Source: Sphaerotilus hippei
GTDB lineage: Bacteria > Pseudomonadota > Gammaproteobacteria > Burkholderiales > Burkholderiaceae_C
Reading direction: 5' to 3'
DNA: 64,000 nucleotides
Assembly (NCBI RefSeq): GCF_003201595.1
Contig: NZ_QJJS01000010.1
Location: forward strand, 62,001-126,000
Below, in pieces: positions 18,059 through 26,182 of this stretch; within the stretch, counting starts at the first letter, position 1, and each line of letters begins with the position of its first letter. The position numbers were made by a program, and so were the translations under genes. The notes below the pieces were generated by a model. It searched no databases. It saw only the letters and a program-made list of their open reading frames with translations, and was not told the DNA's origin.

Positions 18059-19840
18059 TCAGTCGGCGCGGGGCGGTGCGGCCAGCTCGTGCAGCGCCGC
18101 GACGCCGACCGGTGCGCGGGGCGTCCAGGGCACGAGGCAGGTGCGCTGCGCCAGGCCCTGCGTGACCCGCTCGATCTGGGCGGCCTCGCCGGCCAGCCGC
18201 GCGCCCAGCACCGGGTCCTGCGTGCCCGAGGCCAGCAGGCAACGGTTCACCACCCAGGCGTAGGGCTCGATCTGCGCGCGTCGCAGGTCGTCCTGCAGCG
18301 CGGCGGCCTCGGAGACCGGCGTGGTCTCCGGCAGCGTCACCAGCAGCACGCGGGTGCAGTCCGGGTCCTGCAGCCGCATCAGCGGCGTCACCAGCCGGGT
18401 GCCGGCGCCGAACTCGCGGGCCATCTGGCGGTGGTAGGCGCCGGTGGCATCCATCAGCAGCAGCGTGTGGCCGGTCGGGGCGGTGTCGAGCACAACGAAG
18501 GCGCTGCGGGCTTCGCCCACCGTGCGCGAGAACGCGTGGAAGACGGCCACCTCCTCGGTGCACGGCGAGCGCAGGTCCTCCAGCAGCAGCGCCCGGCCGG
18601 CCTCGTCCAGGTCGCGGCCCTTGCCGGCCATGACCTTGTCGATGTAGCGCTGCGTCTCGGCCACCGGATCGATGCGGCCCACCTGCAGACCGGGCACCCG
18701 GCCCTCCAGCGTCGTGGCCAGGTGGGCGGCCGGATCGGTGGTCGACAGGTGCACGGTCTTGCCACGCTCGACCAGCGCCAGCGCCAGCGCCGCGGCGATC
18801 GTCGTCTTGCCCACGCCTCCCTTGCCCATGACCATCACCAGACCATGGTCCTGGCGTGCCAGGTCGTCGGCCAGCGCGCTCAGCGACAAGGCCTGCGGCG
18901 GGGGAGGCCGCTGCAGCGGCCGGACCACCGGCGGGTCGCCCGCGGGGGTCAGCAGCGCCCGCAGCGCGGGCAGGCCGACCATGTCGAAGGTGCGCAGCGG
19001 CACCCGGTCCTGCGGCAGCGACCGCAGCGAGTCGGGCATGGTCGCGAGCGCCTGCTCGCCGCCGGCCTGCAGCGCCGCGGCCACCGCGTCACCGGCCAGC
19101 GAGGCGTGGAACACCGCGTTGACCACCAGCCGCTGGTGGTTCAGGCCGAGTGCAAGCAGTTCCTCGTGGGAGCGGGCCGCCTCGCGCAGCGCGGCCACGT
19201 CGGCCCGTGTCACCAGCACGATCGCCGTGCGGGCCGGATCGGCCAGCGACTGCATGCCGGCGCGAAAGCGGGCCTCCTGCATCTTCAGGCCCGAGTGCGG
19301 GCCCAGGCAGGAGGCGCCGCGGTCATTGCCCTCGAGGAAACCGGTCCAGGCCTTGGGCAGGCTCAGCAGGCGCAGCGTGTGGCCGGTGGGGGCGGTGTCG
19401 AAGACGACATGGTCGTAAGCCGCGGCATCCCCGGCGAGCAGGCCGACGAATTCGTCGAAGGCCGCGATCTCGGTGGTGCAGGCCCCCGAGAGCTGCTCGC
19501 GCACGGCCTGCCGATCCGGCTCGCCGCTGTCGGCCGGCATCTGCTCGAGCACGCGGGCGCGGTAGGCCTGCGCCGCGGCCTCGGGGTCGATGTTCATCGC
19601 CCACAGCCCCGGCGCGCCGGGCACCGGCCGGGGCTGGTCGGTCAGCGCCAGGCCCAGCATCTCGTCGAGGTTCGAGGCCGGATCGGTGCTGACCAGCAGC
19701 ACGCGCCGGCCGCGGTCGGCCAGGGCCAGCGCGCAGGCGCAGGCCAGCGAGGTCTTGCCCACACCGCCCTTGCCGGTGAAGAACAGGAAAGGCGGGGCGT
19801 CGTGCAGCAGCGACAGCGGCGAGGGGACCGGTAGGTTCAT
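18059..19840 (-). CDS. arsA: Arsenite-stimulated ATPase ArsA
   Basis: This 593-residue protein has the double-NTPase layout of ArsA: a first half with FFTGKGGVGKTSLA and a second half with VMGKGGVGKTTIAA. Each half is followed by a signature DTAPTGHTLRLL or DTAPTGHTLLLM. Cysteines matching the arsenite-binding set occur in LSGACTTEI, GASCLGPHSG and SPCTEEVAVF. ArsA normally energises the ArsB (or Acr3) arsenite pump, often loaded by the chaperone ArsD. Neither pump, chaperone nor arsR is encoded in this window, although arsC and arsI lie upstream in the same operon. The ATG at 19840 is preceded by AGGAACG. It may serve a pump encoded elsewhere. Confidence 0.93.
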   Translation of the reverse strand: MNLPVPSPLSLLHDAPPFLFFTGKGGVGKTSLACACALALADRGRRVLLVSTDPASNLDEMLGLALTDQPRPVPGAPGLWAMNIDPEAAAQAYRARVLEQMPADSGEPDRQAVREQLSGACTTEIAAFDEFVGLLAGDAAAYDHVVFDTAPTGHTLRLLSLPKAWTGFLEGNDRGASCLGPHSGLKMQEARFRAGMQSLADPARTAIVLVTRADVAALREAARSHEELLALGLNHQRLVVNAVFHASLAGDAVAAALQAGGEQALATMPDSLRSLPQDRVPLRTFDMVGLPALRALLTPAGDPPVVRPLQRPPPPQALSLSALADDLARQDHGLVMVMGKGGVGKTTIAAALALALVERGKTVHLSTTDPAAHLATTLEGRVPGLQVGRIDPVAETQRYIDKVMAGKGRDLDEAGRALLLEDLRSPCTEEVAVFHAFSRTVGEARSAFVVLDTAPTGHTLLLMDATGAYHRQMAREFGAGTRLVTPLMRLQDPDCTRVLLVTLPETTPVSEAAALQDDLRRAQIEPYAWVVNRCLLASGTQDPVLGARLAGEAAQIERVTQGLAQRTCLVPWTPRAPVGVAALHELAAPPRAD

Positions 19841-19949
19841 GGCGTCGTTCCTGGTGGTGTGCGGCGGCCGGGCGGTGGCCCGCAACCCGACGATAAGCCC
19901 GCCGCGCACCGGACGCCTTGATCCGGCCCAGGGTGGCGCGCTGCCGCGT

Positions 19950-20435
19950 TCAGGCGGCCAGCGCCTCCAGCCGGGCCTGCAGCTCGCGGTCGTCCAGCGA
20001 CTCCAGCGGCAGGGCCAGCAGCCGCTGCATGCGTTCGGCGATGGCCAGTCGGGTGCGCTCGAAGGCGGCGGGCCGGTCGGCCTCGGGGGCGTTCGACGGA
20101 TCGGCGTAGCCCCAGTGCACCTGCACCGGGCTGCCCGGCCACCACGGGCAGGTCTCGGCCGCGGCGCTGTCGCACACGGTGATGACGATGCGCATCCGCG
20201 GGGCGTCCACGGCGGTGAACTCGTCCCAGCTCTTGCTGCGCACCTCGCCGACGTCCACGCCTGCCCGCTCCAGCGCGGCCAGCGCGTGGGGGTTGATGCG
20301 TCCGCTGGGCGTGCTGCCGGCGCTGTAGGCCCGCACGTCGCGGCCCTGCTGCCGCGCGAGGTGGTTGAGCATGCCTTCGCCCAGCACGCTGCGGGCGGAA
20401 TTGTGGGTGCACAGGATGAGGATGTTGGTCGTCAT
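19950..20435 (-). CDS. arsC: Arsenate reductase ArsC, low-molecular-weight phosphatase type (second copy)
   Basis: This 161-residue protein has the phosphate-binding loop ILCTHNSARS (CX5R pattern) near the N-terminus, as in the protein-tyrosine-phosphatase-related arsenate reductases. Further family features are YSAGSTPSGRINPHA, SWDEF and the ITVCDSAAAETCPWWPG stretch with the extra redox cysteines, then HWGYADPS. It reduces arsenate to arsenite using thioredoxin or a related thiol donor. The ATG lies four bases after the first arsC stop, so both are translated from one message. The two copies differ clearly in sequence. A GTG eight codons upstream is a less likely start. Confidence 0.88.
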   Translation of the reverse strand: MTTNILILCTHNSARSVLGEGMLNHLARQQGRDVRAYSAGSTPSGRINPHALAALERAGVDVGEVRSKSWDEFTAVDAPRMRIVITVCDSAAAETCPWWPGSPVQVHWGYADPSNAPEADRPAAFERTRLAIAERMQRLLALPLESLDDRELQARLEALAA

Positions 20436-20439
20436 GGGG

Positions 20440-20937
20440 TCACTGGCGTCCGATGTCACGGACCTGTTTCTGGAGGGCCAGCCGGTCGAGGCCGGCCAGG
20501 GGGAGGGCGAGCATCAGCTGGAGGCGGCGCCTGAGGGTCACGAAGGCGTCGAGGAAAGCCCGCTCCCGCACGGCATCCGGTCCCTCGACGGCCGCGGGGT
20601 CCGGCAGGCCCCAGTGCGCGCTCACCGGCTGGCCGGGCCAGACCGGGCAGGCCTCGCCGCCCGCCTGGTCACACACGGTGAAGACGAAGTCCATCTCCGG
20701 GGCGCCAGCCTGGGCGAAGGTCTGCCAGCCCTTGCTGTGCCAGCCGTCGGTCGGCAGGTGGTGATCGGCCAGCGTCTTCAGCGCCAGCGGATGGACCTCG
20801 CCCCGGGGGTGGCTGCCGGCCGAGAAGGCCCGCCAGCCCGCGTGGCGGCCCAGGTCGTTCAGCAGCGCCTCGGCCAGGATGGAGCGGGCCGAGTTGCCGG
20901 TGCAGATGAACAGCACGTTGCGGATCCGTTCGGTCAT
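20440..20937 (-). CDS. arsC: Arsenate reductase ArsC, low-molecular-weight phosphatase type (first copy)
   Basis: This 165-residue protein starts with NVLFICTGNSARSILAEALL, containing the CX5R catalytic loop. It continues with FSAGSHPRGEVHPLALKTL, SKGWQTFA and FTVCDQAGGEACPVWPGQP, which holds two later cysteines for the thiol relay. It converts arsenate to arsenite. It follows arsI by ten bases and precedes the second arsC by four bases. The differences between the copies suggest an old duplication or separate recruitment rather than a recent tandem copy. Related proteins of this fold can be tyrosine phosphatases, but the ars context and the cysteine pattern favour arsenate reductase. Confidence 0.9.
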   Translation of the reverse strand: MTERIRNVLFICTGNSARSILAEALLNDLGRHAGWRAFSAGSHPRGEVHPLALKTLADHHLPTDGWHSKGWQTFAQAGAPEMDFVFTVCDQAGGEACPVWPGQPVSAHWGLPDPAAVEGPDAVRERAFLDAFVTLRRRLQLMLALPLAGLDRLALQKQVRDIGRQ

Positions 20938-20947
20938 GGATCGCTCC

Positions 20948-21424
20948 TCAGCAGCACGACGGGCCGCAGGTCACCGCGATGGCCACCGGCTGGCCCCGGG
21001 GCGCCCGTGGCGGGCAGCAGGCCGACGGGGCGTCCGCGTCGGCCGGGGTCTCGCTGAACACCGGGATGCCGTCGAGCGTGTGGAAGTGTTCCCAGGCGAT
21101 GCCCTGCGGATCGATGATCCAGTGCTTGTCGCTGCGGGCGTAGCAGCAGGTGGTCTCGCCGGCCTCCTGCAGGGCCAGGTCGGCCGATTCGGCGCGGGTC
21201 TTCAGTTCGGCCAGCTCCGCCTGGCTGTCGGTCTGGAAGCCGAGGTGGTCGATGCCGGGCCGGCTGCCCCGGGTGGAGATGGCGAAGTTCAGGCGGGGAT
21301 CGTCGAGCATCCACTTGGCGTAGTCGGCCTCGACCCGGGCGGGCTCGGCGGCGAACAGCTTCGAGTAGAAGGCGATGCTCGCCTGCAGGTCCTCGACGTG
21401 GGTGTGGACATGGAATCGTTTCAT
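20948..21424 (-). CDS. arsI: ArsI/CadI-type vicinal-oxygen-chelate dioxygenase (organoarsenical C-As lyase)
   Basis: This 158-residue glyoxalase/bleomycin-resistance-fold protein carries the hallmark vicinal cysteines in GETTCCYARSDKHWI. It also has a metal-ligand histidine in HVHTHVEDLQ, another in GIDHLGFQ and a glutamate in GIAWEHFHT. ArsI enzymes use Fe(II) and oxygen to break the C-As bond of trivalent methyl- or aromatic arsenicals. The cadmium-induced CadI proteins are close relatives. The extra C-terminal cysteines (SACCPP and CGPSCC) may help capture the metalloid. It is the promoter-proximal gene of the ars operon. Co-occurrence with two arsC genes and arsA supports ArsI over CadI. 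Confidence 0.88.
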   Translation of the reverse strand: MKRFHVHTHVEDLQASIAFYSKLFAAEPARVEADYAKWMLDDPRLNFAISTRGSRPGIDHLGFQTDSQAELAELKTRAESADLALQEAGETTCCYARSDKHWIIDPQGIAWEHFHTLDGIPVFSETPADADAPSACCPPRAPRGQPVAIAVTCGPSCC

Positions 21425-21475
21425 GGTCGGTGCTCCTTCAGCCCTGCGGCCTGCGTCATGCTGCCGCATTCCATG

Positions 21476-21493
21476 TTTCCAATGTAATGGAAA
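21476..21493 (-). promoter_or_regulatory. Candidate ars operator (inverted repeat)
   Basis: TTTCCA (21476-21481) and TGGAAA (21488-21493) form a perfect 6-base inverted repeat with a six-base AT-rich spacer, 52 bases upstream of the arsI start codon. This is the only AT-rich palindrome in the short arsI leader and is a reasonable repressor-binding site. The operon carries no arsR gene, so a regulator encoded elsewhere would be needed. Confidence 0.4.
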
Positions 21494-21507
21494 TGTTGGG
21501 TGAAAAG

Positions 21508-21527
21508 CAAGGGCCCGCAGGCCCTTG
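21508..21527 (-). terminator. Rho-independent terminator after quiC
   Basis: Perfect 8-base arms CAAGGGCC and GGCCCTTG enclose a four-base loop. On the minus strand the hairpin is followed by GCTTTTC. It begins 25 bases past the quiC stop and separates the quiC transcript from the ars operon promoter. Confidence 0.7.
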
Positions 21528-21552
21528 TCGGCTCCGGCGTGCCCGGCCGGTC

Positions 21553-23466
21553 TCAGCGGACGGCGTGGGCCGTGCGCCATTCGGCCAGCGCGGCCAGCCG
21601 CACCGGCGAGTTGGTCGAGCCGTACAGGTCGTAGCCGCCGCGGCGCTCGACGAACTCGAACTCGAAGCGGTCGTCGAACGGCGCGGCATAGGCGTGCAGG
21701 AACTCGCCGCCCTGGGCATCCCGCTCGTAGAGCACGCCGCCGTCGCGCAGCGCGGCCAGGAAGTCGGGCGCCAGCGCGTACTTGGCGTCCAGGTCGTCGT
21801 GGTAGTTGCCGGGCACGGGCAGCATCGCCGCGCCCTGGCGGCGCAGGGCGGCCACGGTCGCGATCACGTCGTCGACCTCGATGGCCACCTGCTGCACCCC
21901 AGCGCCGCCGAAGCGGGCCACCGAGCGCGAGACCGCGGTGTTCTCGCGCTCCGAGACGATCAGCGAGGTGCGCACGGCCTTGTCGGCGGACTCGATCTCG
22001 CGGCTGCGGATGATGCCGAAGGGGTCGTGCAGCACCGTGCTGCGCTGCGGCTGCAGGCCCAGCACCGCACGCTGGAACAGCACCCACGGGTCGATCTGGC
22101 CGCCCGGCACGGCCTGCACCAGGTGGTCGATGCGGGCCGAGCGGGTGGGGGCGTGCGTGCCGAGCTGGCGCAGCGCCTCGACGTCCAGGATGAAGTCGGC
22201 CTCGAAGGCCTGCCGGCCGGCATCGTCGGCCGGCGGGCAGAAGTACAGCAGGCTGCCGTCGGGCGCCTGCACCGCCGGGATGTCGAGCTCGCCCTGGCCG
22301 ATGTGGCCGCTCCAGCGGGTGCAGCCCAGCGCCTCGGCGCGCACCAGCGCGGCCTGCGGGTCTGCGGTGGTCAGCGCGGTGGCGCAGGCCGAGGTGCCGT
22401 GCAGGTCGAAGTAGCTGCGCGCGAACGATTCCTGCTCGCGGTTGAGCACGATGCGCACCTCGCCCAGGCCGAACAGCTCGACGTCCTTGCTGCGGTGCCG
22501 GCCGATGTGCACGAAGCCCAGCGTGCCCAGCAGCGTCGCCAGGCGGGTGGCCGCGTCGGTGTCGACGGCGAACTCGACGAAGGACCAGCCCGCCAGCGCC
22601 GGGGGCGCGGGCGGGTTGAACAGCGCCACCGGTGCTGCCGGCTCGGCCGGGCGGCTCAGGCGCACCTGCTCCTCCAGCCACAGCAGCGAGCGCATCGCGT
22701 CGACCGCGTTGGCGCGTGCCGGCGCCGAGCGGAACTCGTCGTTGAAGATCTCCAGCGAGATCGTGCCGGTGTAGCCCGCGTCGACGATGGCCGAGACGAA
22801 GCCGGTCACGTCCATCTCGCCCTGGCCGGGGAAGCAGCGGTAGTGGCGGCTGTGGGTCAGCACGTCGGTGTTGACCCACGGCGCGTCGGCCAGCTGCACG
22901 TAGAAGATCCGGTCCCCCGGGATCTGGCGGATCGGCGCGGGGTCGTCGCGCAGGGCCAGCGTGTGGAAGCTGTCGAGCGTCATGCCCAGCGCCGGATGGT
23001 CCACGGTGCGCACGACGTCCCACACCTGCGAGAACAGCTTGACCTGCGTGCCCCAGGCCAGCGCCTCGTAGGCGATGCGCTTGCCGCGCCGCCCGGCGGC
23101 CTCGGCCAGCCGGGCGAACTGCTCGGCCAGCCGCTCGGTGTCGCCCAGGGCATCGGGCTGCACGCTCGAGCACACCAGCAGCAGGTCGGTGCCCAGCGCG
23201 TCCATCAGGTCGAACTTGCGCTCGGCCCGCTCCAGGCTGCGCGCGACCTGCGCTGTCGTGCTGCCGTCGAAGTCGCGGAAGGGCTGGAACATGTCGATCG
23301 CCAGGCCCAGGTCGGCCGCGATCGAGCGCACCTCGGCCGGCTTGCCGGAGAACTGCAGCAGGTCGTTCTCGAAGATCTCGACCCCGTCGAAGCGGGCGGC
23401 GGCGATGGCCTGCAGCTTCTCGCGCAGCATGCCGGACAGGGAGACGGTGGCAATGGAACGACGCAT
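21553..23466 (-). CDS. quiC: 3-dehydroshikimate dehydratase, two-domain (sugar-isomerase-like plus HPPD-like)
   Basis: This 637-residue enzyme converts 3-dehydroshikimate to protocatechuate, linking quinate and shikimate degradation to the beta-ketoadipate pathway. The first half (about residues 1-280) is a TIM-barrel xylose-isomerase-like domain with metal-ligand regions YEALAWG, LGMTLDSFHT, YVQLADAP and ISLEIFND. The second half (about 300-630) resembles 4-hydroxyphenylpyruvate dioxygenase with repeated vicinal-oxygen-chelate modules. This architecture matches QuiC1-type dehydratases. The ATG was chosen because MRRSIATVSLSGMLREKL aligns with the family start. The MFS gene ends 43 bases upstream in the same direction, and the IclR regulator is divergent. 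Confidence 0.87.
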   Translation of the reverse strand: MRRSIATVSLSGMLREKLQAIAAARFDGVEIFENDLLQFSGKPAEVRSIAADLGLAIDMFQPFRDFDGSTTAQVARSLERAERKFDLMDALGTDLLLVCSSVQPDALGDTERLAEQFARLAEAAGRRGKRIAYEALAWGTQVKLFSQVWDVVRTVDHPALGMTLDSFHTLALRDDPAPIRQIPGDRIFYVQLADAPWVNTDVLTHSRHYRCFPGQGEMDVTGFVSAIVDAGYTGTISLEIFNDEFRSAPARANAVDAMRSLLWLEEQVRLSRPAEPAAPVALFNPPAPPALAGWSFVEFAVDTDAATRLATLLGTLGFVHIGRHRSKDVELFGLGEVRIVLNREQESFARSYFDLHGTSACATALTTADPQAALVRAEALGCTRWSGHIGQGELDIPAVQAPDGSLLYFCPPADDAGRQAFEADFILDVEALRQLGTHAPTRSARIDHLVQAVPGGQIDPWVLFQRAVLGLQPQRSTVLHDPFGIIRSREIESADKAVRTSLIVSERENTAVSRSVARFGGAGVQQVAIEVDDVIATVAALRRQGAAMLPVPGNYHDDLDAKYALAPDFLAALRDGGVLYERDAQGGEFLHAYAAPFDDRFEFEFVERRGGYDLYGSTNSPVRLAALAEWRTAHAVR

Positions 23467-23509
23467 GGCGGTTCTCGGCTGGAGGAGGGGGACGGGCGGC
23501 GCGTGCCGG

Positions 23510-24919
23510 TCAGGTGAAGGACTTGAACGACTGGGAGTTCGCCACCGAGTGCTTGCGCATCCGGTCGTACTCGGCCTTCTTGACCGGCAGCGCGTTCGGG
23601 TTGCCCAGGTCGTGCATGTGCACACGATAGGTCTCGCGGGCCGAGAAGGCCGCCAGCGCCGCCAGCGCGGTGGCCGCCAGCGTGATGGATCCGACGACCA
23701 GCGGGATGTTGTCGGCACCGGGGGGCGCCACGGCGGTGAACACGGCCGGCAGCATGGCCGTCACCAGCGTGCCCAGGTTCTGCGAAATCGCCATGGCCGA
23801 CACGCGGGTGCGGGTCGGGAACAGCTCGGGGAAGAAGCTGGGGAACACGGCGTTGTAGCCCTGGTAGACGATGCCCCACATCAGCAGCGACATGCACACG
23901 GCCAGCGGCACGTTCTTGATGCTGATGGCGTAGAGGTAGGCGAACGACAGCAGGCCCGAGGCCAGCGCGCCGACGATGATCGGCGGGCGGCGGCCGATCT
24001 TGTCGGACAGGTTGCCCACGAAGGGGATCACGATCACGGCCAGGATGTTGCCGGCCACCGGGATCCACAGGTAGACGTCCTTGCTGAAGCCGATGCCGTA
24101 GCCGGGCTGCACCGCGTAGGCGGCACCGAAGATCGAGGTGACTACCGGGATCACGTTCATCAGCGCCATGCAGACCACGCGCAGCATGTCGCGCCAGCTT
24201 TCGGTGACGGCCTGCACCATCGGGGCCTTGACCACGGTGGCCTTGGCTTCCACCTCGGTGAAGGCGGGCGTCTCGTGGACCTCGCGGCGGATGATGTAGC
24301 CGGCCACGATCACGACGAAGCTCAGCAGGAAGGGGATGCGCCAGCCCCAGCGGTTGAAGGCCTCGGGCTCCATGTAGTGGGCCAGCGGCAGGAAGACGGC
24401 GGCGGCCAGGATCTGGCCGGCCTGCACGCCCTGCAGCGTGAAGCTGGAGAAGAAGCCGCGGCGGCCGAAGGGGGCGTGTTCCATGATCATCGAGCTGGCG
24501 CCCGAGATCTCGCCGGCGACGGCGAAGCCCTGGATCAGTCGCAGGACCACCAGCATGGCAGGCGCCCACAGGCCGACCTGGTCGTAGGTGGGCAGCAGGC
24601 CCACGGCGATGGTCGAGAAGCCCATCAGGAACATGCACAGCACCAGCACGTTCTTGCGGCCGTGGGTGTCCCCCCAGTGGCCCAGGAAGAAGGCACCGAT
24701 CGGGCGGGCCACGTAGCCCACGCCGTAGGTGGCCAGCGAGGCGACGATGGCCGTCTTCGGATCGCCCTTGGGGAAGAAGATCTGCGGGAAGATCAGCGCC
24801 GCGGCGGTCGCGTAGATGAAGAAGTCGTAGTACTCCAGCGCCGAGCCGATCCAGCCGCTGGCGGTGGCTTTCTTGGTCTGGTGCTCGCCGTCGGGTTCGT
24901 GCTCTGTGAGGCTGGCCAT
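23510..24919 (-). CDS. MFS metabolite:H+ symporter, probably for shikimate or a related hydroaromatic acid
   Basis: This 469-residue inner-membrane protein has twelve predicted helices and belongs to the metabolite:H+ symporter branch of the MFS. It opens with SGWIGSALEYYDFFIYATAA, where the GxxxEYYDFF element is typical. It contains the loop 2-3 signature GHWGDTHGRKNVL, RLIQGFAVAGEISGAS in helix 4-5 and a second-half repeat GNLSDKIGRRPP. Co-transcription with quiC, which acts on 3-dehydroshikimate, suggests import of shikimate, dehydroshikimate or quinate. Substrate is inferred from context only. It is the first gene of the minus-strand operon, facing the IclR regulator across 183 bases. Confidence 0.85.
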   Translation of the reverse strand: MASLTEHEPDGEHQTKKATASGWIGSALEYYDFFIYATAAALIFPQIFFPKGDPKTAIVASLATYGVGYVARPIGAFFLGHWGDTHGRKNVLVLCMFLMGFSTIAVGLLPTYDQVGLWAPAMLVVLRLIQGFAVAGEISGASSMIMEHAPFGRRGFFSSFTLQGVQAGQILAAAVFLPLAHYMEPEAFNRWGWRIPFLLSFVVIVAGYIIRREVHETPAFTEVEAKATVVKAPMVQAVTESWRDMLRVVCMALMNVIPVVTSIFGAAYAVQPGYGIGFSKDVYLWIPVAGNILAVIVIPFVGNLSDKIGRRPPIIVGALASGLLSFAYLYAISIKNVPLAVCMSLLMWGIVYQGYNAVFPSFFPELFPTRTRVSAMAISQNLGTLVTAMLPAVFTAVAPPGADNIPLVVGSITLAATALAALAAFSARETYRVHMHDLGNPNALPVKKAEYDRMRKHSVANSQSFKSFT

Positions 24920-25042
24920 GGAGAGGTCCGGGTGAAAGGAAAAAAGGCGGTCGTGTCGACCGGGTGGCCTGGATCTGGATCAAGGCAAGCGCGCGAATGT
25001 AGGACGCCGCAGGGGGAGGGTCCAGGGTGCCTGGTGCGTCAG

Positions 25043-25081
25043 CGATCGATCATCGATCGTGGACAATCGCTGATCGATCGA
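25043..25081. promoter_or_regulatory. Two GATCGATC-type operator palindromes between MFS and IclR genes
   Basis: A 17-base perfect palindrome (25043-25059, arms CGATCGAT and ATCGATCG around a central C) is followed by a second palindromic element, TCGATCGA (25074-25081). The second element ends 21 bases before the IclR start codon. Paired palindromes in a divergent promoter are usual for IclR-family activators and repressors. This pair probably controls both the MFS-quiC operon and iclR itself. Confidence 0.55.
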
Positions 25082-25102
25082 ACCAATGGTTTTCCCTGAG
25101 AC

Positions 25103-25879
25103 ATGACCCGCACCCCCCGCCCGGACATCGACCGCTCGCTGCTCATCGAGGGGCTCGGCAAGGGCCTGCGCGTGATCGAGTCCTTCACCGACGACCACCC
25201 GCGCATGACGGCCACCGAGGCCGGGCAGCGCACCGGCCTGACCCGCACGGCCGCCCGCCGCTACCTGATGAGCCTGGTGCACTACGGTTATGCCGACACC
25301 GACGGCAAGCACTACTGGCTGCTGCCCAGCGTGCTGCGGCTGGGCCAGAGCTACCTGGAGGCAGCGCGCCTGCCCCGGCTGGTCCAGCCCTTCCTGCAGC
25401 GCCTGTCGATGCAGACCGGGGAGACGGCCAACCTGAGCGTGCTCGATGGCCATGACGTGGTCTACCTGGTGCGCAGCAACTCGCCGCGCATCATCTCGAT
25501 CGGCTTCCAGGTGGGCTCGCGGGTGCCCGCGCACGGGGTGTCGCCCGGGGCGGCGGTGCTGGCCACCCTCGATGAGCCGGCGCTCGACGCGTGGCTGGCC
25601 ACCCACGACTTTGGCCGCTTCACCACCCACACCATCACGGACGCCGAGCGTTTCCGGGCGGTGGTGGCCCAGGCCCGGCAGCTGGGCTACGGCCTGACCG
25701 AGCAGCAGGTCGACCTGGGCCTGTGCGGCCTGGCCGTGGCGCTGACCGACCGCAAGGGCCGCTGCGCCGGCGCGCTGAGCATGACCTTCCAGGCCCACGC
25801 CTACCCGGAGGGCAGTGCGCTGCAGCGCCTGCTGCCGGCCCTGCAGGAGGCCGCCCAGGCCCTGCGGGCCATCCTGTAG
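25103..25879 (+). CDS. IclR-family transcriptional regulator (PcaR/PobR-like)
   Basis: This 258-residue regulator has an N-terminal winged helix-turn-helix (about residues 15-80). It starts LGKGLRVIESF and holds the recognition helix in TEAGQRTGLTRTAARRYLMS. A C-terminal IclR ligand-binding domain follows, with the conserved RVPAHGVSPGAAVLA and GLCGLAVAL segments. This subgroup includes regulators of protocatechuate and 4-hydroxybenzoate catabolism. It is divergent to the MFS-quiC operon and two palindromes lie in the shared promoter, so it most likely responds to a hydroaromatic acid or protocatechuate. Confidence 0.88.
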   Translation: MTRTPRPDIDRSLLIEGLGKGLRVIESFTDDHPRMTATEAGQRTGLTRTAARRYLMSLVHYGYADTDGKHYWLLPSVLRLGQSYLEAARLPRLVQPFLQRLSMQTGETANLSVLDGHDVVYLVRSNSPRIISIGFQVGSRVPAHGVSPGAAVLATLDEPALDAWLATHDFGRFTTHTITDAERFRAVVAQARQLGYGLTEQQVDLGLCGLAVALTDRKGRCAGALSMTFQAHAYPEGSALQRLLPALQEAAQALRAIL

Positions 25880-26182
25880 CCGGGCGGCCAAGCCACGGCC
25901 CGTGGCTGGTGGCACAGGGCCGGCGCGTGGATCCGGCGTGGACCCGCCTGGCCCGCACGGTGCCTGCCGCAGACGCCACAGGCGTGCATTGATCTGGTGC
26001 GGCTCAGCCTGTATGCACCGTCATTGGGCCATGTTCTGCCCGAATATTGGGCGTCCAGGGCTGGTGGCGGGCCATGGTGCGCCCGATTTCAGGCATTCGA
26101 TTTGCTTTCTTGGTGCGTTTCTGGCGATGAAGTGGTGCGTGGTGCGCCATGTCGGCGCCATCTGCACATGGAGACATCGATC
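25880..26182 (+). other. Intergenic region between iclR and amtB
   Basis: This stretch of about 300 bases holds no convincing gene. A perfect 7-base hairpin (AGCCACG/CGTGGCT, 25891-25907) follows the iclR stop but lacks a T-run, so it is at best a weak terminator. The second half holds the putative nitrogen-regulated promoter of amtB, given separately. Confidence 0.5.
26015..26126 (+). promoter_or_regulatory. Possible sigma-54 promoter with upstream NtrC-like site for amtB
   Basis: TGGTGCGTTTCTGGCG (26111-26126) preserves the invariant GG-N10-GC of sigma-54 promoters but deviates from TGGCAC-N5-TTGCW at several other positions. About 95 bases upstream, GCACC-N5-TGGGCC (26015-26030) resembles the NtrC enhancer GCACC-N5-TGGTGC. 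Spacing from the -12 element to the amtB start is about 57 bases. The combination fits nitrogen control of an ammonium transporter, but each match is imperfect. Confidence 0.35.
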
